Below, one piece after another: positions 1-11,511 of a DNA stretch of 64,000 bases. Position numbers and translations under genes: made by a program. This stretch comes from Nitrincola tapanii (lineage in GTDB: Bacteria > Pseudomonadota > Gammaproteobacteria > Pseudomonadales > Balneatricaceae). The stretch's first letter is position 1; every line of letters begins with the position of its first letter. Under the pieces are notes generated by a model. It made no database searches, was not told the DNA's origin, and worked only from the letters and a program-made list of their open reading frames with translations. Location of the stretch: positions 62,001 to 126,000 of the forward strand of contig NZ_SMRS01000008.1 of the NCBI RefSeq assembly GCF_008368715.1. The letters run 5' to 3'.

Positions 1-539
1 GCCTCTAAATTCATGCGCCAGAAGAACTCTTTCCCTTCACGCGCCAGATTTTTAAGAAGAAAAGCACGTACCCCTGCTTCTGGCACAAAGGCCTGTAACT
101 GCAGATCAGCCTCTTGACGGCTCTGCAGCTGGCTTAAGTTTATGGCACTTAATCCGGCAAACACATTTTCATGCTGTGCGGGATAAGCTACCGGTGCAAT
201 ATCGACGAGAATCAGGCGTTGAATACGCTCGGGTGCTTGATGGGCTAGTTGCATGGCGACCTTGCCTCCCATGGAATGTCCAAGCAGGTGGGCACTGGAA
301 AGTTCGAGGTGATCCATCAATTCCAAAACATCCTCTGCCATAGCTTGATAATTCATTGTAGTGCTGTGGCCGGAGCGGCCGTGATTGCGTAGATCAGCCG
401 TAATGACATCGAATTGGTTGGCTAAAGCGGTACTGATCGCGCCCCAGTTTTCTAAACTGCCGAGTAGTCCATGCAGAATGATCAGACTGGGGGCTTGGAC
501 AGAAAGGTCTGGAGACTTGCGTTGAAAATTAAGCAGCAT
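1..539 (-). CDS. ybfF: YbfF-type alpha/beta hydrolase (esterase), 3' end outside window
   Basis: Partial gene, first 179 codons visible. The protein opens MLLNFQRKSPDLSVQ, then shows an oxyanion-hole segment (LIILHGLLGSLENW) and the nucleophile elbow GHSMGG near residue 91, with the serine in GxSxG. Both are typical of alpha/beta hydrolases, and the DLRNHGRS stretch matches the YbfF acyl-esterase family, which runs about 255 residues. Its ATG overlaps the xseA stop codon (TAATG), so the two genes are probably translationally coupled. The exact substrate cannot be read from the sequence. Confidence 0.8.
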   Translation of the reverse strand, partial: MLLNFQRKSPDLSVQAPSLIILHGLLGSLENWGAISTALANQFDVITADLRNHGRSGHSTTMNYQAMAEDVLELMDHLELSSAHLLGHSMGGKVAMQLAHQAPERIQRLILVDIAPVAYPAQHENVFAGLSAINLSQLQSRQEADLQLQAFVPEAGVRAFLLKNLAREGKEFFWRMNLE

Positions 540-1903
540 TAACAGGATTCCAAATCAGAGTTGGATGAGGGCGTGTCGAGCGTTAAAACCTGACTGCGCA
601 GAGTGCCGTCGCAGAGTTGGGTATGCAGAATATCGCCCGCAGACACGTTTTTCACAGATGTGATCAGTTCTTGTTGATCGTTACGCAGAATGCTGTAACC
701 CCGCTCTAGAGTGGCCAGGGGGCTTACGGAGTTTAAACGTGCGAGTAATCCTTGAAACCGCAGTTGTCGATGTTTGACATCTTCGTGCATTTTTAAGCGC
801 AATTGATGTTCCAGTTGGTTGAGATGCTGGCGCAGAGACAGCAAAGATTTCTCTGGGGTGGCGCGCTTTAATCTTAGCTCGAGTTGTCTTAATGCTATGC
901 GCTGTTCATCTAGTTGGCTTTGAACGGCACGGCCTAGTCTGAGTTCGAGTTGATCTAAGCGCTGGCTTTGTTCTCTCAGGCGATCTCCAGGATGTCGCAA
1001 GCGTTTGCGTAAATGTTGTAGATGCGTACGCTGCTGCAGCAAATGGCGTTGCATCTGTTGTGTTAGGGCTTGCTCTACGCTTCTAAGTTGGCGTTGTAAA
1101 ACCTGTTGGTCGGGGCTCACTAATTCGGCGGCCGCAGAGGGTGTAGCGGCACGTATATCTGCGACGAGGTCGGCAATCGTGACATCCACTTCATGTCCGA
1201 CAGCTGAAATGATCGGAATTTTGCAGGCAAAGATGCTCTGGGCAAGGTGTTCGTTATTAAACGCCCAAAGATCCTCAAGTGAGCCGCCCCCTCGACCTAA
1301 AATCAAGACATCACATTGCCCATCCGTTTGTGCCTGTTGTAAGGCGCGAATCAATTGAGCCGGCGCTTCACTGCCTTGAACAGCGCTTGGGAAGAGGGTG
1401 ATGGGGAGGCCAGGATAGCGTCTTTGTAATACTTGTAGGATATCGTGAATGGCTGCCCCGCTGGGGCTGGTGATGATGCCGAGATGATGCGGAAACTTGG
1501 GTAGGGGGCGTTTGTGTTGGACATCAAACAGCCCCGCTTGCGCCAGACGTTGACGCAGAGCTTCGAAGGCTTGTTGTAAGTCACCTTGTCCGGCGGGTGC
1601 CATCTGCTCACAGATCAATTGAAAATCACCGCGGCCTTCGTACAGGCTGACGCGCGCCGTCACCTGGACGCGATCACCCTCTTTGGGAAGGGTGCGCAAA
1701 AATTGTGCGCGGTTGCGGAACATCGCTGCACGAACCTGAGCTTTGGCATCTTTCAGAGTAAAGTACAGATGGCCTGATGAGGGGCGTGCCAGATTGCTGA
1801 TTTCACCTTCGATTTTAACGAGGTTGAAGTGGCTTTCTAAAAGCGTACGCGCCTGTGCATTTAAGTCACTGACGCTGAGAACGGAAGAAGTTGATAGATT
1901 CAT
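539..1903 (-). CDS. xseA: Exodeoxyribonuclease VII large subunit
   Basis: Encodes 454 residues, the usual XseA length. With XseB it forms exonuclease VII, which degrades single-stranded DNA from both ends. Residues 10-105 form the N-terminal OB-fold (SNLARPSSGHLYFTLKD). The nuclease core covers about 130-330 and includes GIITSPSGAAIHD and GRGGGSLEDLWAFNNE (residues 203-218). A long coiled-coil, Q/R/L-rich region follows, then a C-terminal segment with ERGYSIL. No xseB is visible nearby. It is divergent from guaB, an arrangement common in gammaproteobacteria, and runs into ybfF with a 1-base overlap. I see no strong Shine-Dalgarno before the ATG. Confidence 0.95.
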   Translation of the reverse strand: MNLSTSSVLSVSDLNAQARTLLESHFNLVKIEGEISNLARPSSGHLYFTLKDAKAQVRAAMFRNRAQFLRTLPKEGDRVQVTARVSLYEGRGDFQLICEQMAPAGQGDLQQAFEALRQRLAQAGLFDVQHKRPLPKFPHHLGIITSPSGAAIHDILQVLQRRYPGLPITLFPSAVQGSEAPAQLIRALQQAQTDGQCDVLILGRGGGSLEDLWAFNNEHLAQSIFACKIPIISAVGHEVDVTIADLVADIRAATPSAAAELVSPDQQVLQRQLRSVEQALTQQMQRHLLQQRTHLQHLRKRLRHPGDRLREQSQRLDQLELRLGRAVQSQLDEQRIALRQLELRLKRATPEKSLLSLRQHLNQLEHQLRLKMHEDVKHRQLRFQGLLARLNSVSPLATLERGYSILRNDQQELITSVKNVSAGDILHTQLCDGTLRSQVLTLDTPSSNSDLESC

Positions 1904-1997
1904 GAGGACTATCTTAACAGTAATTTTTTCGGCATGTGAGCTGGCTAAAATGACAAATCTGTACTTATCTAGTGCTGGAGTCTTGCATTTTTTCAGA

Positions 1998-2026
1998 TTG
2001 AGAAAAGAGCGTGTTCTGTGTAAAAT
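1998..2026 (+). promoter_or_regulatory. guaB promoter (sigma70-type)
   Basis: TTGAGA at 1998-2003 and TAAAAT at 2021-2026 are separated by 17 bp, each one mismatch from the sigma70 consensus. They lie about 40 bp upstream of the guaB ATG. I see no PurR-like operator here. Confidence 0.65.
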
Positions 2027-2065
2027 ATTGGGTCTTATTTTTCAAGTTAGACAGGCTGGTTGAGA

Positions 2066-3535
2066 ATGTTGCGAATCGTTGAAGAAGCACTCACCTTTGA
2101 TGACGTACTGCTGGTTCCGGGGTATTCAGAAGTACTGCCAAAAGACGTTTCCCTGAAAACCCGCCTGACCAAAGGCATTGAACTGAATATCCCTTTAGTT
2201 TCAGCGGCGATGGATACCGTCACCGAAGCACGCTTGGCGATCGCGATGGCGCAAGAGGGCGGGATAGGGATTATTCATAAAAATCTGACTCCTGAGCAGC
2301 AGGCAGAAGAGGTTCGTAAGGTTAAAAAGTACGAATCGGGTGTCGTCACTGAGCCTGTGACCTGCAGCCCATCGACCACTGTGGGCGAGGTTCTGGAGTT
2401 GGCACGCCGTCATGGTTTCTCTGGCTTTCCGGTCATGGAAGGGAATGAGCTGGTGGGTCTGGTCACCAGTCGAGATGTGCGTTTTGAATCCAATATGCAA
2501 GCTTCTGTCTCCAGCATCATGACGCCAAAAGAGCGCTTAGTGACTGCGCGTGAAGGGGATGATCCAGAATATATCCGTGATTTATTACGCAAGCATCGTA
2601 TTGAAAAAATTCTATTGGTGGATGAGCAGTTCCGTTTGACCGGCATGATGACGGTGAAGGATATGAGCAAAGCTCAGGCCTATCCACTTGCCGCAAAAGA
2701 CGGTAAGGGCCGTTTGATTGTGGGCGCTGCCGTGGGAACCGGTCCTGAAACGCCTGCGCGTGTTGAAGCCTTGGTTCAGGCGGGTGTGGATCTGATCGTC
2801 GTAGATACTGCGCATGGTCACTCTAAAGGCGTGATTGACCGTGTTGCTTGGGTTAAACAAACCTTTCCTCAGGTGCAGGTCGTGGGCGGTAACATCGCGA
2901 CCGCTGAAGCCGCTTTGGCGCTTGCCGCTGCTGGAGCAGATGGTGTCAAGGTGGGTATTGGCCCTGGCTCCATCTGCACGACACGTATTGTTGCGGGCAT
3001 AGGTGTGCCACAGATTAGTGCGGTGGCGAATGTTGCAACCGCGCTTAAAGATCTGGGTGTGCCGGTGATTGCTGATGGTGGTATTCGTTTCTCGGGCGAT
3101 ATCTCTAAAGCCATTGCTGCCGGTGCAGCCGCTGTGATGGTTGGCTCGATGCTGGCGGGTACGGATGAGGCGCCGGGTGAAGTGGAGTTGTATCAAGGGC
3201 GTGCCTTTAAGTCTTACCGTGGTATGGGGTCTTTGGGTGCTATGTCTGGCCTGACGGGTTCCTCTGATCGTTACTTCCAGGACGCTAAGGCCGGTGTTGA
3301 AAAGCTGGTGCCCGAAGGGATTGAAGGGCGTGTGCCTTGTAAAGGCCCGATGGCAGGCGTCGTGCATCAGTTGATGGGTGGTCTGCGTGCTTCAATGGGC
3401 TATACCGGTTGTGCAACGATCGAAGAGATGCGCACTCTGCCGAAGTTTGTTCGGATCACCAGTGCTGGCATCACCGAAAGCCATGTGCATGATGTATCTA
3501 TCACGAAGGAAGCACCGAACTACCGTGTTGGGTAA
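2066..3535 (+). CDS. guaB: Inosine-5'-monophosphate dehydrogenase
   Basis: Converts IMP to XMP with NAD+, the first committed step to GMP. The 489 residues are a TIM barrel interrupted by two CBS domains (about residues 93-205). The catalytic cysteine is Cys304 in GPGSICTTR, followed by the flap around GSSDRYFQ. The phosphate-binding segments [11 protein letters not shown] and MVGSMLAG are also present. I start at the ATG at 2066, which gives the family N-terminus [16 protein letters not shown]; an in-frame TTG two codons earlier is less likely. An intrinsic terminator follows, and guaA, the next enzyme of the pathway, lies 120 bp downstream. Confidence 0.97.
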   Translation: MLRIVEEALTFDDVLLVPGYSEVLPKDVSLKTRLTKGIELNIPLVSAAMDTVTEARLAIAMAQEGGIGIIHKNLTPEQQAEEVRKVKKYESGVVTEPVTCSPSTTVGEVLELARRHGFSGFPVMEGNELVGLVTSRDVRFESNMQASVSSIMTPKERLVTAREGDDPEYIRDLLRKHRIEKILLVDEQFRLTGMMTVKDMSKAQAYPLAAKDGKGRLIVGAAVGTGPETPARVEALVQAGVDLIVVDTAHGHSKGVIDRVAWVKQTFPQVQVVGGNIATAEAALALAAAGADGVKVGIGPGSICTTRIVAGIGVPQISAVANVATALKDLGVPVIADGGIRFSGDISKAIAAGAAAVMVGSMLAGTDEAPGEVELYQGRAFKSYRGMGSLGAMSGLTGSSDRYFQDAKAGVEKLVPEGIEGRVPCKGPMAGVVHQLMGGLRASMGYTGCATIEEMRTLPKFVRITSAGITESHVHDVSITKEAPNYRVG

Positions 3536-3556
3536 GTCGGATAAAGGTTGAATCGA

Positions 3557-3585
3557 GTGGGGCTAAAACTGCCCCACTTTTTATT
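3557..3585 (+). terminator. Intrinsic terminator after guaB
   Basis: A perfect 7-bp stem, GTGGGGC (3557-3563) with GCCCCAC (3571-3577), has a 7-nt loop and is followed by five T residues. It lies inside the guaB-guaA gap and should limit read-through into guaA. Confidence 0.75.
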
Positions 3586-3655
3586 TATGCAATCGATCTG
3601 TCATCAATCAGACAGAAGCCAAATATAGACAGAGTGTCTGTTGGAGTTACTGAGC

Positions 3656-5236
3656 ATGAGTCACGATATTCACGCAGAGCGTATCCTGATCCTTGATTTT
3701 GGATCTCAATACACCCAGTTGATTGCACGCCGTGTGCGTGAGATAGGGGTTTACAGCGAAATACACCCTTGGGATATGGATGCGCAAGCAATTCGTGATT
3801 TTGCTCCCAAGGGCATCATTCTGGCAGGTGGCCCTGAATCGGTGACAGAGCTTGATTCGCCCAGGGCGCCTCAGGAAGTGTTTGAAATGGGAATTCCGCT
3901 CTTGGGGATCTGCTATGGCATGCAAACCATGGCAGAACAGCTGGGGGGAGCCGTTGAAAGTTCAGAGAAGCGTGAGTTTGGTTATGCACGCGTGCGCTTG
4001 GCAGACAGCCCTAGTCGGTTATTGGAAGGGATTGAAGACCATATTGCCAATAATGGTGCTCTGTCTCTGGATGTGTGGATGAGCCATGGTGATAAGGTCA
4101 CACGTTTGCCTGAAGGTTTTCATATCATCGCCTCCACAGATTCGGCACCTATCGCCGCGATGTGTGATCCTGCGCGCCAGTTTTATGCGGTGCAATTCCA
4201 TCCTGAAGTCACTCACACAAAGCAGGGGATGCGTATTCTCGACCGCTTTGTTCACGAAATCAGTGGCACGCAGAGTCTATGGACAGCTCAGAATATCATT
4301 GATGATTTGATTGCCAAGGTGCGTCAGCAGGTGGGTAACGGAACCGTACTTTTAGGCCTGTCCGGAGGGGTGGATTCCTCTGTTGTGGCGGCCCTCTTGC
4401 ATAAAGCGATCGGCGATCAGTTGACCTGCGTCTTTGTCGATAATGGCCTGTTGCGTAAGCATGAAGGTAATCAGGTCATGGAGATGTTTGCCCGTAACAT
4501 GGGTGTTCGCGTGATTCGTGCGGATGCAGAAGAGCAGTTCCTGTCGCGCTTGGCGGGGGTGTCTGATCCTGAAGCTAAACGTAAGATTATTGGTAATACA
4601 TTTATTGAGGTCTTTGATACAGAGGCGACAAAACTCAAAGATTGTCGTTTCCTAGCTCAGGGAACGATCTACCCCGATGTGATTGAGTCGGCCGCTTCTA
4701 AAACGGGTAAGGCGCATGTGATCAAGTCCCACCATAACGTGGGTGGCTTGCCTGAAGATATGCAGTTTGAGTTGGTTGAGCCTCTGCGTGAGCTGTTCAA
4801 AGATGAGGTGCGCAAGATTGGCCTAGAGTTGGGTCTACCCTATGACATGGTTTATCGTCATCCTTTCCCAGGCCCTGGTTTAGGTGTGCGTATTCTTGGA
4901 GAGGTGAAAAAAGAGTATGCGGAAATCTTGCGTGAGGCAGATGCCATCTTTATCGAAGAGTTGCACAAAGCGGATTGGTACCACAAAACCAGTCAGGCGT
5001 TTGCGGTGTTTTTGCCAGTGAAATCTGTAGGGGTGGTCGGGGATGGTCGCCGTTATGAATATGTCATTGCTTTGCGCGCGGTGGAAACGATTGACTTTAT
5101 GACAGCACGTTGGGCGCACCTTCCTTATGATTTGCTGGAAACGGTTTCCAGTCGTATCATCAATGAAATCGCTCAGGTTTCACGCGTCACTTATGATGTG
5201 TCGAGTAAACCGCCTGCGACAATCGAGTGGGAATAA
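3656..5236 (+). CDS. guaA: GMP synthase (glutamine-hydrolysing)
   Basis: Aminates XMP to GMP using ATP and glutamine. The class I glutamine amidotransferase domain occupies residues 1-205, with nucleophile Cys86 in GICYGMQ and the His/Glu pair in FHPEVTH. The ATP-pyrophosphatase domain begins at about residue 210, with its PP-loop SGGVDSS near 236. The C-terminal dimerisation domain ends in [10 protein letters not shown]. Total length is 526 residues, against 525 in E. coli. I choose the ATG at 3656 because TGGAG lies 9 nt upstream and the residues before it are not conserved. The adjacent tadA starts 11 bp after the stop and is probably cotranscribed. Confidence 0.97.
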   Translation: MSHDIHAERILILDFGSQYTQLIARRVREIGVYSEIHPWDMDAQAIRDFAPKGIILAGGPESVTELDSPRAPQEVFEMGIPLLGICYGMQTMAEQLGGAVESSEKREFGYARVRLADSPSRLLEGIEDHIANNGALSLDVWMSHGDKVTRLPEGFHIIASTDSAPIAAMCDPARQFYAVQFHPEVTHTKQGMRILDRFVHEISGTQSLWTAQNIIDDLIAKVRQQVGNGTVLLGLSGGVDSSVVAALLHKAIGDQLTCVFVDNGLLRKHEGNQVMEMFARNMGVRVIRADAEEQFLSRLAGVSDPEAKRKIIGNTFIEVFDTEATKLKDCRFLAQGTIYPDVIESAASKTGKAHVIKSHHNVGGLPEDMQFELVEPLRELFKDEVRKIGLELGLPYDMVYRHPFPGPGLGVRILGEVKKEYAEILREADAIFIEELHKADWYHKTSQAFAVFLPVKSVGVVGDGRRYEYVIALRAVETIDFMTARWAHLPYDLLETVSSRIINEIAQVSRVTYDVSSKPPATIEWE

Positions 5237-5247
5237 CCTGTCGCTAG

Positions 5248-5751
5248 ATGTTTGAGCTCAATCTCGAAGAAGATCAGCGCTGGATGCGTGAGGCTTTATT
5301 GCTGGCGCAGCAGGCCGCGGATCAGGGAGAGGTTCCCGTTGGCGCGGTGGTGGTGTTAAACGGGCAAATCATTGGGCGAGGTTTTAACTCGCCCATCTCT
5401 AAGCTTGATCCGAGTGCACATGCTGAGGTGCTCGCTTTGCGTGAAGCCGCCTTGACCTTGGGTAACTATCGTTTGGTTGAGGCGGATCTTTATGTCACTT
5501 TAGAGCCTTGTATGATGTGTGCGGGTGCTCTGGTGCATGCGCGCATTCGTCGGGTTATTTATGCCGCCACTGAGCCTAAGTCGGGGGCGCATGTGAGTCA
5601 GTTGCCGGCCTTTGATTTACCCCACTTGAATCACCATCCGCAGGTGCGAGCAGGGGTTTTAGCAGAAGAAAGTTCGGCCTTGCTCAGTGCATTTTTTAAG
5701 CAAAGGCGTGCGCAAAAACGTGCGGCAAAACAAGCGCAGGCTCCGGAGTAA
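5248..5751 (+). CDS. tadA: tRNA(adenosine34) deaminase
   Basis: Deaminates adenosine 34 of tRNA-Arg(ACG) to inosine so that CGN codons can be read. The 167-residue protein is a cytidine/deoxycytidylate deaminase fold with the zinc and proton-shuttle motif His58-Ala-Glu60 (SAHAEVLAL) and zinc cysteines Cys88 and Cys91 in EPCMMCAGA. The basic, alanine-rich C-terminus is normal. It follows guaA with an 11-bp gap on the same strand and is convergent with mltF. Confidence 0.95.
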   Translation: MFELNLEEDQRWMREALLLAQQAADQGEVPVGAVVVLNGQIIGRGFNSPISKLDPSAHAEVLALREAALTLGNYRLVEADLYVTLEPCMMCAGALVHARIRRVIYAATEPKSGAHVSQLPAFDLPHLNHHPQVRAGVLAEESSALLSAFFKQRRAQKRAAKQAQAPE

Positions 5752-5817
5752 TCTTCAGCACCCAGATGTAGAGGTTTTAGCTTGGGGTGCGGATATTTCC
5801 TCTTGAACACTCTCAGG

Positions 5818-7314
5818 TCAAAGGCTGGGCGCAAAGTTGCGTAGAATGCGTTCACTTTGTTCGCGTAGACTTTCAGGATCGAGTCTCTCAGCAGTTTCAC
5901 TCTGCTCGCTGAGTAAGCGGCCAAAGCTATGCTGTAACTCCCAGTGCAAAATATCCATATATTTACGAATATTATCAACATAGCGCACCGGCTCATGACC
6001 ACGAGCATAACCGTGACGAAGCTGAGTGTAATAGCGCTCCTGTGCCAGCAAGGGGAGGTGGCGCCGCACATCCTCCCAGCGATCCGGGTTAAAACCTTTT
6101 TGCTGCGTTAAGCGTCTGGCATCCGCCAGATGGCCCAGTCCAACATTATAAGCGGCCAGTGCAAACCAAGTGTGATCAGGCTCTGGAATGCGTTCGGGTA
6201 TGCGCTCTTTCATATTCGCCAGATATTGTGCGCCGCCGAGAATGCTTTGGATGGGGTCGGTCCGATCCGTCACGCCGACCTCTCTTGCAGCCGGGTGTGT
6301 CAGCATCATAATCCCTCTAACCCCCGTGGGTGAAACTGCATCGGCATCCCAAAGTGATTCTTGATAGCCGACTGCCGCCAGAAGTAACCAGTCTAATCCG
6401 GTATTCTCAGCCGCTTGTAGGAAATGGGTTTCGAGAGGTAAAAAGCGTTCCTCTAGGTGCGTGCGCAGAGACTGGGTATCGAAAAAGTTGAGTGGATTCT
6501 GGCGTGGGCTGAAATGGCGTATTTCTAAATCACGAATCAGGGCTTGTGTCGATTCTAGGTTGAAGAAGTCCTGCAGGGCTTGCATCAGTTCCCTATCTGC
6601 ATTACCGGGCAGCATCCAGGTGATCGGTTGGGCATCACCGAGAGCAAAGGATTTCTGTAAGCCAGGAAAAAAGGATTTCTGGGTGTCAAAGAAGAAGCTA
6701 TCCGTCAGCATGAAGTCGAGTGATTGCTCCTGGACAGCGCGCATTAAATCCAGAGTGTCGGCCTCTTCACGGATTTCAAACTGCAACTGCGGATGCTCAA
6801 GGTTCAGCTTCTGTAAGAGTTCAGCTTGGCTGGAGTTGGCGAGCACGGCAAGATTTTTTTGATAGAGATCGCTCAGGGTTTTTGGAGCGGGGCGGCCTCT
6901 GCGTTCACGGTAGATGACGTTTGAGGTGGTATGCCGATAGATGGGGCCAGGTTTAAAGTTCTTTAAGCGATCGTCTGTCAGTTGTAAATTCGATGCAAGA
7001 AGATGAACGCTGCGTTGATTCAGGAAGCTAAATAGTTGATTAAGATTGTTGGCAACCTGGAGTTCAAGTTCAACACCTAAGTAGTCGGCAAAGGCTTGAG
7101 CCAGCTCATATTCAAAGCCGGTATCTTCACTGCGATCCTGATAATAGGTCATGGGGCTGTTCAGGGTTCCCACGCGCAGAATGCCTTGTTCGCGAATACT
7201 GGTGAGCAGAGAGGTGGAGCTAAGATTGATCCAGGCCAAAGCAAACATCAGCCCCAAGGTGGCCAATAAGAGAAGACTCTCCTTCACAGGTTGTTTGGCA
7301 TCTAGGCTGAACAT
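5818..7314 (-). CDS. mltF: Membrane-bound lytic murein transglycosylase F
   Basis: Cleaves the MurNAc-GlcNAc bond of peptidoglycan, forming 1,6-anhydroMurNAc ends. The protein has three parts: a hydrophobic N-terminal anchor ([17 protein letters not shown]), a periplasmic solute-binding-like domain (about residues 40-265, starting near [15 protein letters not shown]), and a family 1E lytic transglycosylase domain. Catalytic Glu319 is in YQESLWD, followed by [12 protein letters not shown] and [10 protein letters not shown] start at the ATG at 7314 (498 residues); a TTG eight codons upstream has no ribosome-binding site. It is divergent from purL across a 108-bp shared region, an arrangement also found in E. 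coli. Confidence 0.93.
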   Translation of the reverse strand: MFSLDAKQPVKESLLLLATLGLMFALAWINLSSTSLLTSIREQGILRVGTLNSPMTYYQDRSEDTGFEYELAQAFADYLGVELELQVANNLNQLFSFLNQRSVHLLASNLQLTDDRLKNFKPGPIYRHTTSNVIYRERRGRPAPKTLSDLYQKNLAVLANSSQAELLQKLNLEHPQLQFEIREEADTLDLMRAVQEQSLDFMLTDSFFFDTQKSFFPGLQKSFALGDAQPITWMLPGNADRELMQALQDFFNLESTQALIRDLEIRHFSPRQNPLNFFDTQSLRTHLEERFLPLETHFLQAAENTGLDWLLLAAVGYQESLWDADAVSPTGVRGIMMLTHPAAREVGVTDRTDPIQSILGGAQYLANMKERIPERIPEPDHTWFALAAYNVGLGHLADARRLTQQKGFNPDRWEDVRRHLPLLAQERYYTQLRHGYARGHEPVRYVDNIRKYMDILHWELQHSFGRLLSEQSETAERLDPESLREQSERILRNFAPSL

Positions 7315-7422
7315 GCTTTCTGCTTTTCTGGTATCCAAGGGGCTGAATCGGGTAAACTAGACGTTTATTTTCCCGCTGTTATTTCCTGTTTAGCAGGCAC
7401 ACACAAGAGGCTCGAATTCAAC

Positions 7423-10400
7423 ATGCTCGTACTGCGTGGAGCACCGGCTCTGTCGGATTTTCGTCATGATAAGCTGCTATCAACCCTACAATCACAGATC
7501 CCTTCTGTGACTGGAGTTTATGCAGAGTACATGCATTTTGCTGATCTTGAATCAGCCTTGACTGACGATCAGCACTCTGTTTTGGAGCGTCTGTTGCGCT
7601 ACGGTCCAGCGGTACAGGCTGAAGAGCCTGCCGGACAGCTGTTTTTGGTCATCCCGCGCCCGGGTACGATTTCACCTTGGTCAAGCAAGGCCACTGATAT
7701 CGCACACAACTGTGGTCTGGCATCGATCAAGCGTCTTGAGCGAGGTTTAGCCTACTATATTCGTAGTGAGTCTGCACTGGATTCTCAGGCAATCATACAG
7801 ATTGCTGCACTCTTACATGATCGTATGGTGCAAAGCGTCATTCATTCGACTGAAGAAGCTTCCAGTTTGTTCCGTGCTGAATTACCACGTGAGCTCGCAC
7901 GTGTGGAGATCTTAGCTCAGGGGCGTCCAGCACTTGAGCAGGCTAATCGGGAGTTAGGTTTAGCCCTGGCAGAAGATGAGATCGATTATTTGCTGGCTAG
8001 CTTTCAAGAGTTAGGCCGCAATCCGACGGATGTTGAGCTGATGATGTTTGCTCAGGCCAACTCAGAGCATTGCCGTCATAAGATCTTTAATGCGAGCTGG
8101 GAAATCGATGGTGAGCAGCAGGATCGCTCTCTGTTTGGCATGATCAAAAATACCTATGAGCAGGCGGGTGATAATGTCTTGTCAGCTTATAAAGATAATG
8201 CTGCGGTCATTGTGGGGAGTGAAGCGGGTCGCTTCTTCCCAAACCCTGAAACAACTGAGTACGCTTATCATCAAGAACCGATTCATATTTTGATGAAGGT
8301 TGAGACGCACAATCATCCTACCGCCATTGCACCGCATCCGGGTGCGGCAACCGGATCAGGCGGTGAGATTCGTGATGAAGGGGCCACGGGGCGTGGTGCT
8401 AAACCTAAAGCGGGTCTGACGGGTTTCACCGTTTCCGATCTTAATATTCCGGGTTTTGAGCAGCCTTGGGAATCCGCTTACGGTAAACCGGATCGCATTG
8501 TGACCCCTCTGGATATCATGATTGAGGGTCCGATCGGGGGAGCTGCCTTTAACAATGAATTTGGTCGTCCCAATCTCACAGGTTATTTCCGTACCTTCGA
8601 GCAGAAGGTTCCAGGTGCTGCGGGCGATGAAGTGCGTGGTTATCATAAACCCATCATGATCGCTGGCGGGATGGGTAATATCCGCGCTGATCATGTTGAA
8701 AAAGGTGAGATACGTGTCGGTGCCCAGCTAATTTGCTTAGGGGGGCCGGCCATGTTGATCGGTTTGGGCGGTGGCGCTGCCTCCTCAATGACCTCGGGTA
8801 GCTCGGCCGCAGATCTGGATTTTGCGTCAGTACAGCGTGAAAACCCTGAGTTGGAGCGTCGCTGTCAGGAGGTGATCGATCGCTGCTGGCAGTTAGGGGA
8901 TGCGAATCCGATCGCTTTCATCCACGATGTAGGTGCCGGTGGTCTTTCCAATGCATTCCCAGAGCTGGTAAAAGATGGGGGGCGTGGTGGACGCTTTGAG
9001 TTGCGCAATATCAATAATGATGAGCCTGGCCTGTCACCTTTGGAAATCTGGTGTAACGAAGCCCAGGAGCGCTATGTCCTGGCCGTGAATCCAGAAGATA
9101 TGCCGCGCTTCCAGGCTATTTGTGAGCGTGAGCGCTGCCCTTATGCGGTAGTGGGTGAGGCGACCGAGGCGCATCATTTGATTTTGAATGATCAGCATTT
9201 TGATGCCCGTCCAGTGGATTTGCCGATGAGCGTGTTATTTGGTAAGCCGCCCAAAATGCATCGTGAAGTTCAGCGTCAGGCCGTCACTTTGCCCGCATTT
9301 GAGGCTCAGAACTTAGAGCTTGAGGAGGCGATAGAGCGCGTTCTGCGCTTGCCTGCCGTGGCATCCAAGTCCTTCTTGATCACTATTGGGGATCGTACTA
9401 TTACAGGTCTGGTCGCGCGTGATCAGATGGTGGGTCCTTGGCAGGTGCCTGTAGCGGATTGTGCGGTGACCGCGGCATCTTTTGATACCTATGCTGGTGA
9501 AGCGATGGCGATGGGTGAGCGCACTCCGTTGGCATTAATCGATGCGCCGGCATCAGGTCGGATGGCTGTGGGCGAGACGCTCACGAATTTGGCGGCTGCA
9601 GCCATTACGGATTTACGGGATGTAAAACTTTCAGCGAACTGGATGTCTGCCGCTGGCCATCCGGGTGAGGATGAAAAGCTCTTTGATACCGTTAAGGCCG
9701 TAGGTATGGAGCTTTGCCCGGCTTTGGGTATTACGATTCCAGTGGGTAAGGATTCTATGTCCATGCGCACGGTTTGGCAGGATGAGGGCGAGTCTAAAAG
9801 TGTGACGGCGCCTATGTCCCTGATCATCTCTGGCTTTGCGCCAGTGAGTGATGTGCGTAAAACCTTAACCCCTGAGCTACAAAGGGATCAGGGTGAAACA
9901 GATTTATTGCTGATCGATTTAGGTGCAGGGCAGAATCGTTTAGGTCTGTCAGCTCTGGCCCAGGTCTATAATCAGGTCGGGCAGGCGGTGCCTGATTTAG
10001 ATGATCCGGAGCTGATGCAGGCATTTTTTGCGGCCATACAAGAATTAAATGCTCAGGGATTGTTGCTGGCGTATCACGATCGATCTGATGGCGGTTTGCT
10101 GGCGACCTTGGTGGAAATGGCGTTTGCGGGGCGCTGCGGTTTAGATGTACAGCTCGATATGTTGGCAGCGGATGAAAGTGAAATCTGTGCGGCACTCTTT
10201 GCTGAAGAGTTAGGCGCCGTGATTCAAATACGTCGCCAGGATACGGAAAAAGTATTGACGGAGCTGAACGCAGCCGGTTTAGGTGAGTTGGTTTCTGTTC
10301 TGGGCAGTTTGAATCAGGATGATCAGATCAATTTCTACTTTGATGAAGAAGAAATTTACAGTGAGAGTCGCGCGCTTCTGCAAGCAATCTGGTCAGAGAC

Positions 10401-11325
10401 TTCCTATCAGATACAATCACTGCGTGATAATCCCGAATGTGCTCAGCAAGAGTTTGAGCGTATTCAGGATCGCCAAGATCCGGGTTTGCATGTCAATCTG
10501 ACCTATGATCCAAGCGACGATATCGCAGCACCTTATATCTCTAGCGGCGTGCGTCCCAAGGTTGCGATCTTGCGTGAGCAGGGCGTGAATGGTCAGTTAG
10601 AGATGGCTGCAGCATTTGATCGTGCAGGATTTTCGGCGCTCGATGTACACATGAGTGATATCTTGTCCGGTCGTGTGGAATTAGATCAATTCCAGTCTTT
10701 AGTGGCGTGCGGTGGCTTCTCTTACGGTGACGTTCTGGGAGCTGGAGAGGGTTGGGCAAAATCAGCGTTATTTAATGCTCGTGCGCGTGATCAGTTTGCG
10801 GCTTTCTTTGCGCGTCCAGATACCTTAGCTCTCGGAGTGTGTAACGGCTGTCAGATGATGTCTAATATGCATGAGTTGATCCCAGGCTCGGAGCATTGGC
10901 CGCGCTTCGTGCGCAATCTGTCTGAGCAGTTTGAAGCACGTGTTGCCATGGTTGAGGTGATGGGCAGTCCTTCTGCTTTCTTGCAGGGGATGGTGGGTTC
11001 ACGAATGCCAATTGCGATTGCGCATGGTGAAGGACGCACAGAATTCCGTGATGCTGAGCATCTGAATCACCTGCAGCAGTCTGGTAAAGTAGCTCTGCGT
11101 TATGTGGATAACTACGGTGCCGTGACCGAAACCTATCCGGCTAATCCTAATGGTTCACCTGCGGGAATCGCTGGGGTCACGACGCCAGATGGACGTGTTA
11201 CGATCATGATGCCACATCCTGAGCGTATGTTTAGAAGCGTTCAGCATTCATGGCATCCGGCGGATTGGTCGGAAGATGGTAGTTGGATGCGGATGTTCCG
11301 TAACGCACGTGCTTGGTTAAAATAA
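7423..11325 (+). CDS. purL: Phosphoribosylformylglycinamidine synthase (single-chain)
   Basis: Fourth step of purine synthesis: FGAR + ATP + glutamine to FGAM. The 1300 residues are the large single-chain form, against 1295 in E. coli. In order there are an N-terminal PurS-like domain, a linker, two AIR-synthase-like halves (metal and nucleotide motifs around [12 protein letters not shown] and [11 protein letters not shown]; second half with GKDSMSMRT and AYHDRSDGG), and a C-terminal glutaminase with nucleophile Cys1140 in [10 protein letters not shown] and the HPER motif near the end. The AAGAGG at 7405-7410 could serve as the ribosome-binding site. A bidirectional terminator lies about 110 bp downstream. 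Confidence 0.97.
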   Translation: MLVLRGAPALSDFRHDKLLSTLQSQIPSVTGVYAEYMHFADLESALTDDQHSVLERLLRYGPAVQAEEPAGQLFLVIPRPGTISPWSSKATDIAHNCGLASIKRLERGLAYYIRSESALDSQAIIQIAALLHDRMVQSVIHSTEEASSLFRAELPRELARVEILAQGRPALEQANRELGLALAEDEIDYLLASFQELGRNPTDVELMMFAQANSEHCRHKIFNASWEIDGEQQDRSLFGMIKNTYEQAGDNVLSAYKDNAAVIVGSEAGRFFPNPETTEYAYHQEPIHILMKVETHNHPTAIAPHPGAATGSGGEIRDEGATGRGAKPKAGLTGFTVSDLNIPGFEQPWESAYGKPDRIVTPLDIMIEGPIGGAAFNNEFGRPNLTGYFRTFEQKVPGAAGDEVRGYHKPIMIAGGMGNIRADHVEKGEIRVGAQLICLGGPAMLIGLGGGAASSMTSGSSAADLDFASVQRENPELERRCQEVIDRCWQLGDANPIAFIHDVGAGGLSNAFPELVKDGGRGGRFELRNINNDEPGLSPLEIWCNEAQERYVLAVNPEDMPRFQAICERERCPYAVVGEATEAHHLILNDQHFDARPVDLPMSVLFGKPPKMHREVQRQAVTLPAFEAQNLELEEAIERVLRLPAVASKSFLITIGDRTITGLVARDQMVGPWQVPVADCAVTAASFDTYAGEAMAMGERTPLALIDAPASGRMAVGETLTNLAAAAITDLRDVKLSANWMSAAGHPGEDEKLFDTVKAVGMELCPALGITIPVGKDSMSMRTVWQDEGESKSVTAPMSLIISGFAPVSDVRKTLTPELQRDQGETDLLLIDLGAGQNRLGLSALAQVYNQVGQAVPDLDDPELMQAFFAAIQELNAQGLLLAYHDRSDGGLLATLVEMAFAGRCGLDVQLDMLAADESEICAALFAEELGAVIQIRRQDTEKVLTELNAAGLGELVSVLGSLNQDDQINFYFDEEEIYSESRALLQAIWSETSYQIQSLRDNPECAQQEFERIQDRQDPGLHVNLTYDPSDDIAAPYISSGVRPKVAILREQGVNGQLEMAAAFDRAGFSALDVHMSDILSGRVELDQFQSLVACGGFSYGDVLGAGEGWAKSALFNARARDQFAAFFARPDTLALGVCNGCQMMSNMHELIPGSEHWPRFVRNLSEQFEARVAMVEVMGSPSAFLQGMVGSRMPIAIAHGEGRTEFRDAEHLNHLQQSGKVALRYVDNYGAVTETYPANPNGSPAGIAGVTTPDGRVTIMMPHPERMFRSVQHSWHPADWSEDGSWMRMFRNARAWLK

Positions 11326-11431
11326 ATTCTATGATCTACAAGTGCCTGCCTCTTCTCAAGAGAGGTGGGTGCTGAGTGACTCTTCTGAATCCCGATTGAG
11401 TTTTGGTTGTTACCTAAGCCAGTACAAGCAT

Positions 11432-11462
11432 AAAAAAAGCCAGTCTGAGACTGGCTTTTTTG
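11432..11462. terminator. Bidirectional intrinsic terminator, purL / OmpA-like gene
   Basis: Stem GCCAGTC (11439-11445) with GACTGGC (11449-11455) is flanked by an A-tract upstream and a T-tract downstream. It can therefore stop transcripts from both convergent genes. Confidence 0.85.
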
Positions 11463-11511
11463 TGAGTGCTGTTTATGAACACTCTTTATTGGCGCTTAGG
11501 CGCGTCAGACA

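Noticed and set aside
2612-3367. Long open frame on the minus strand inside guaB (251 codons)
   Set aside because: It is antisense to a well-conserved gene, has low-complexity His/Arg/Thr composition and no recognisable family; it is a shadow frame.
7353-7367. PurR operator before purL (TAAAC/GTTTA inverted repeat)
   Set aside because: It lacks the central CGCAAACGTTTGCG-like core of PurR boxes, so it is only a weak inverted repeat.
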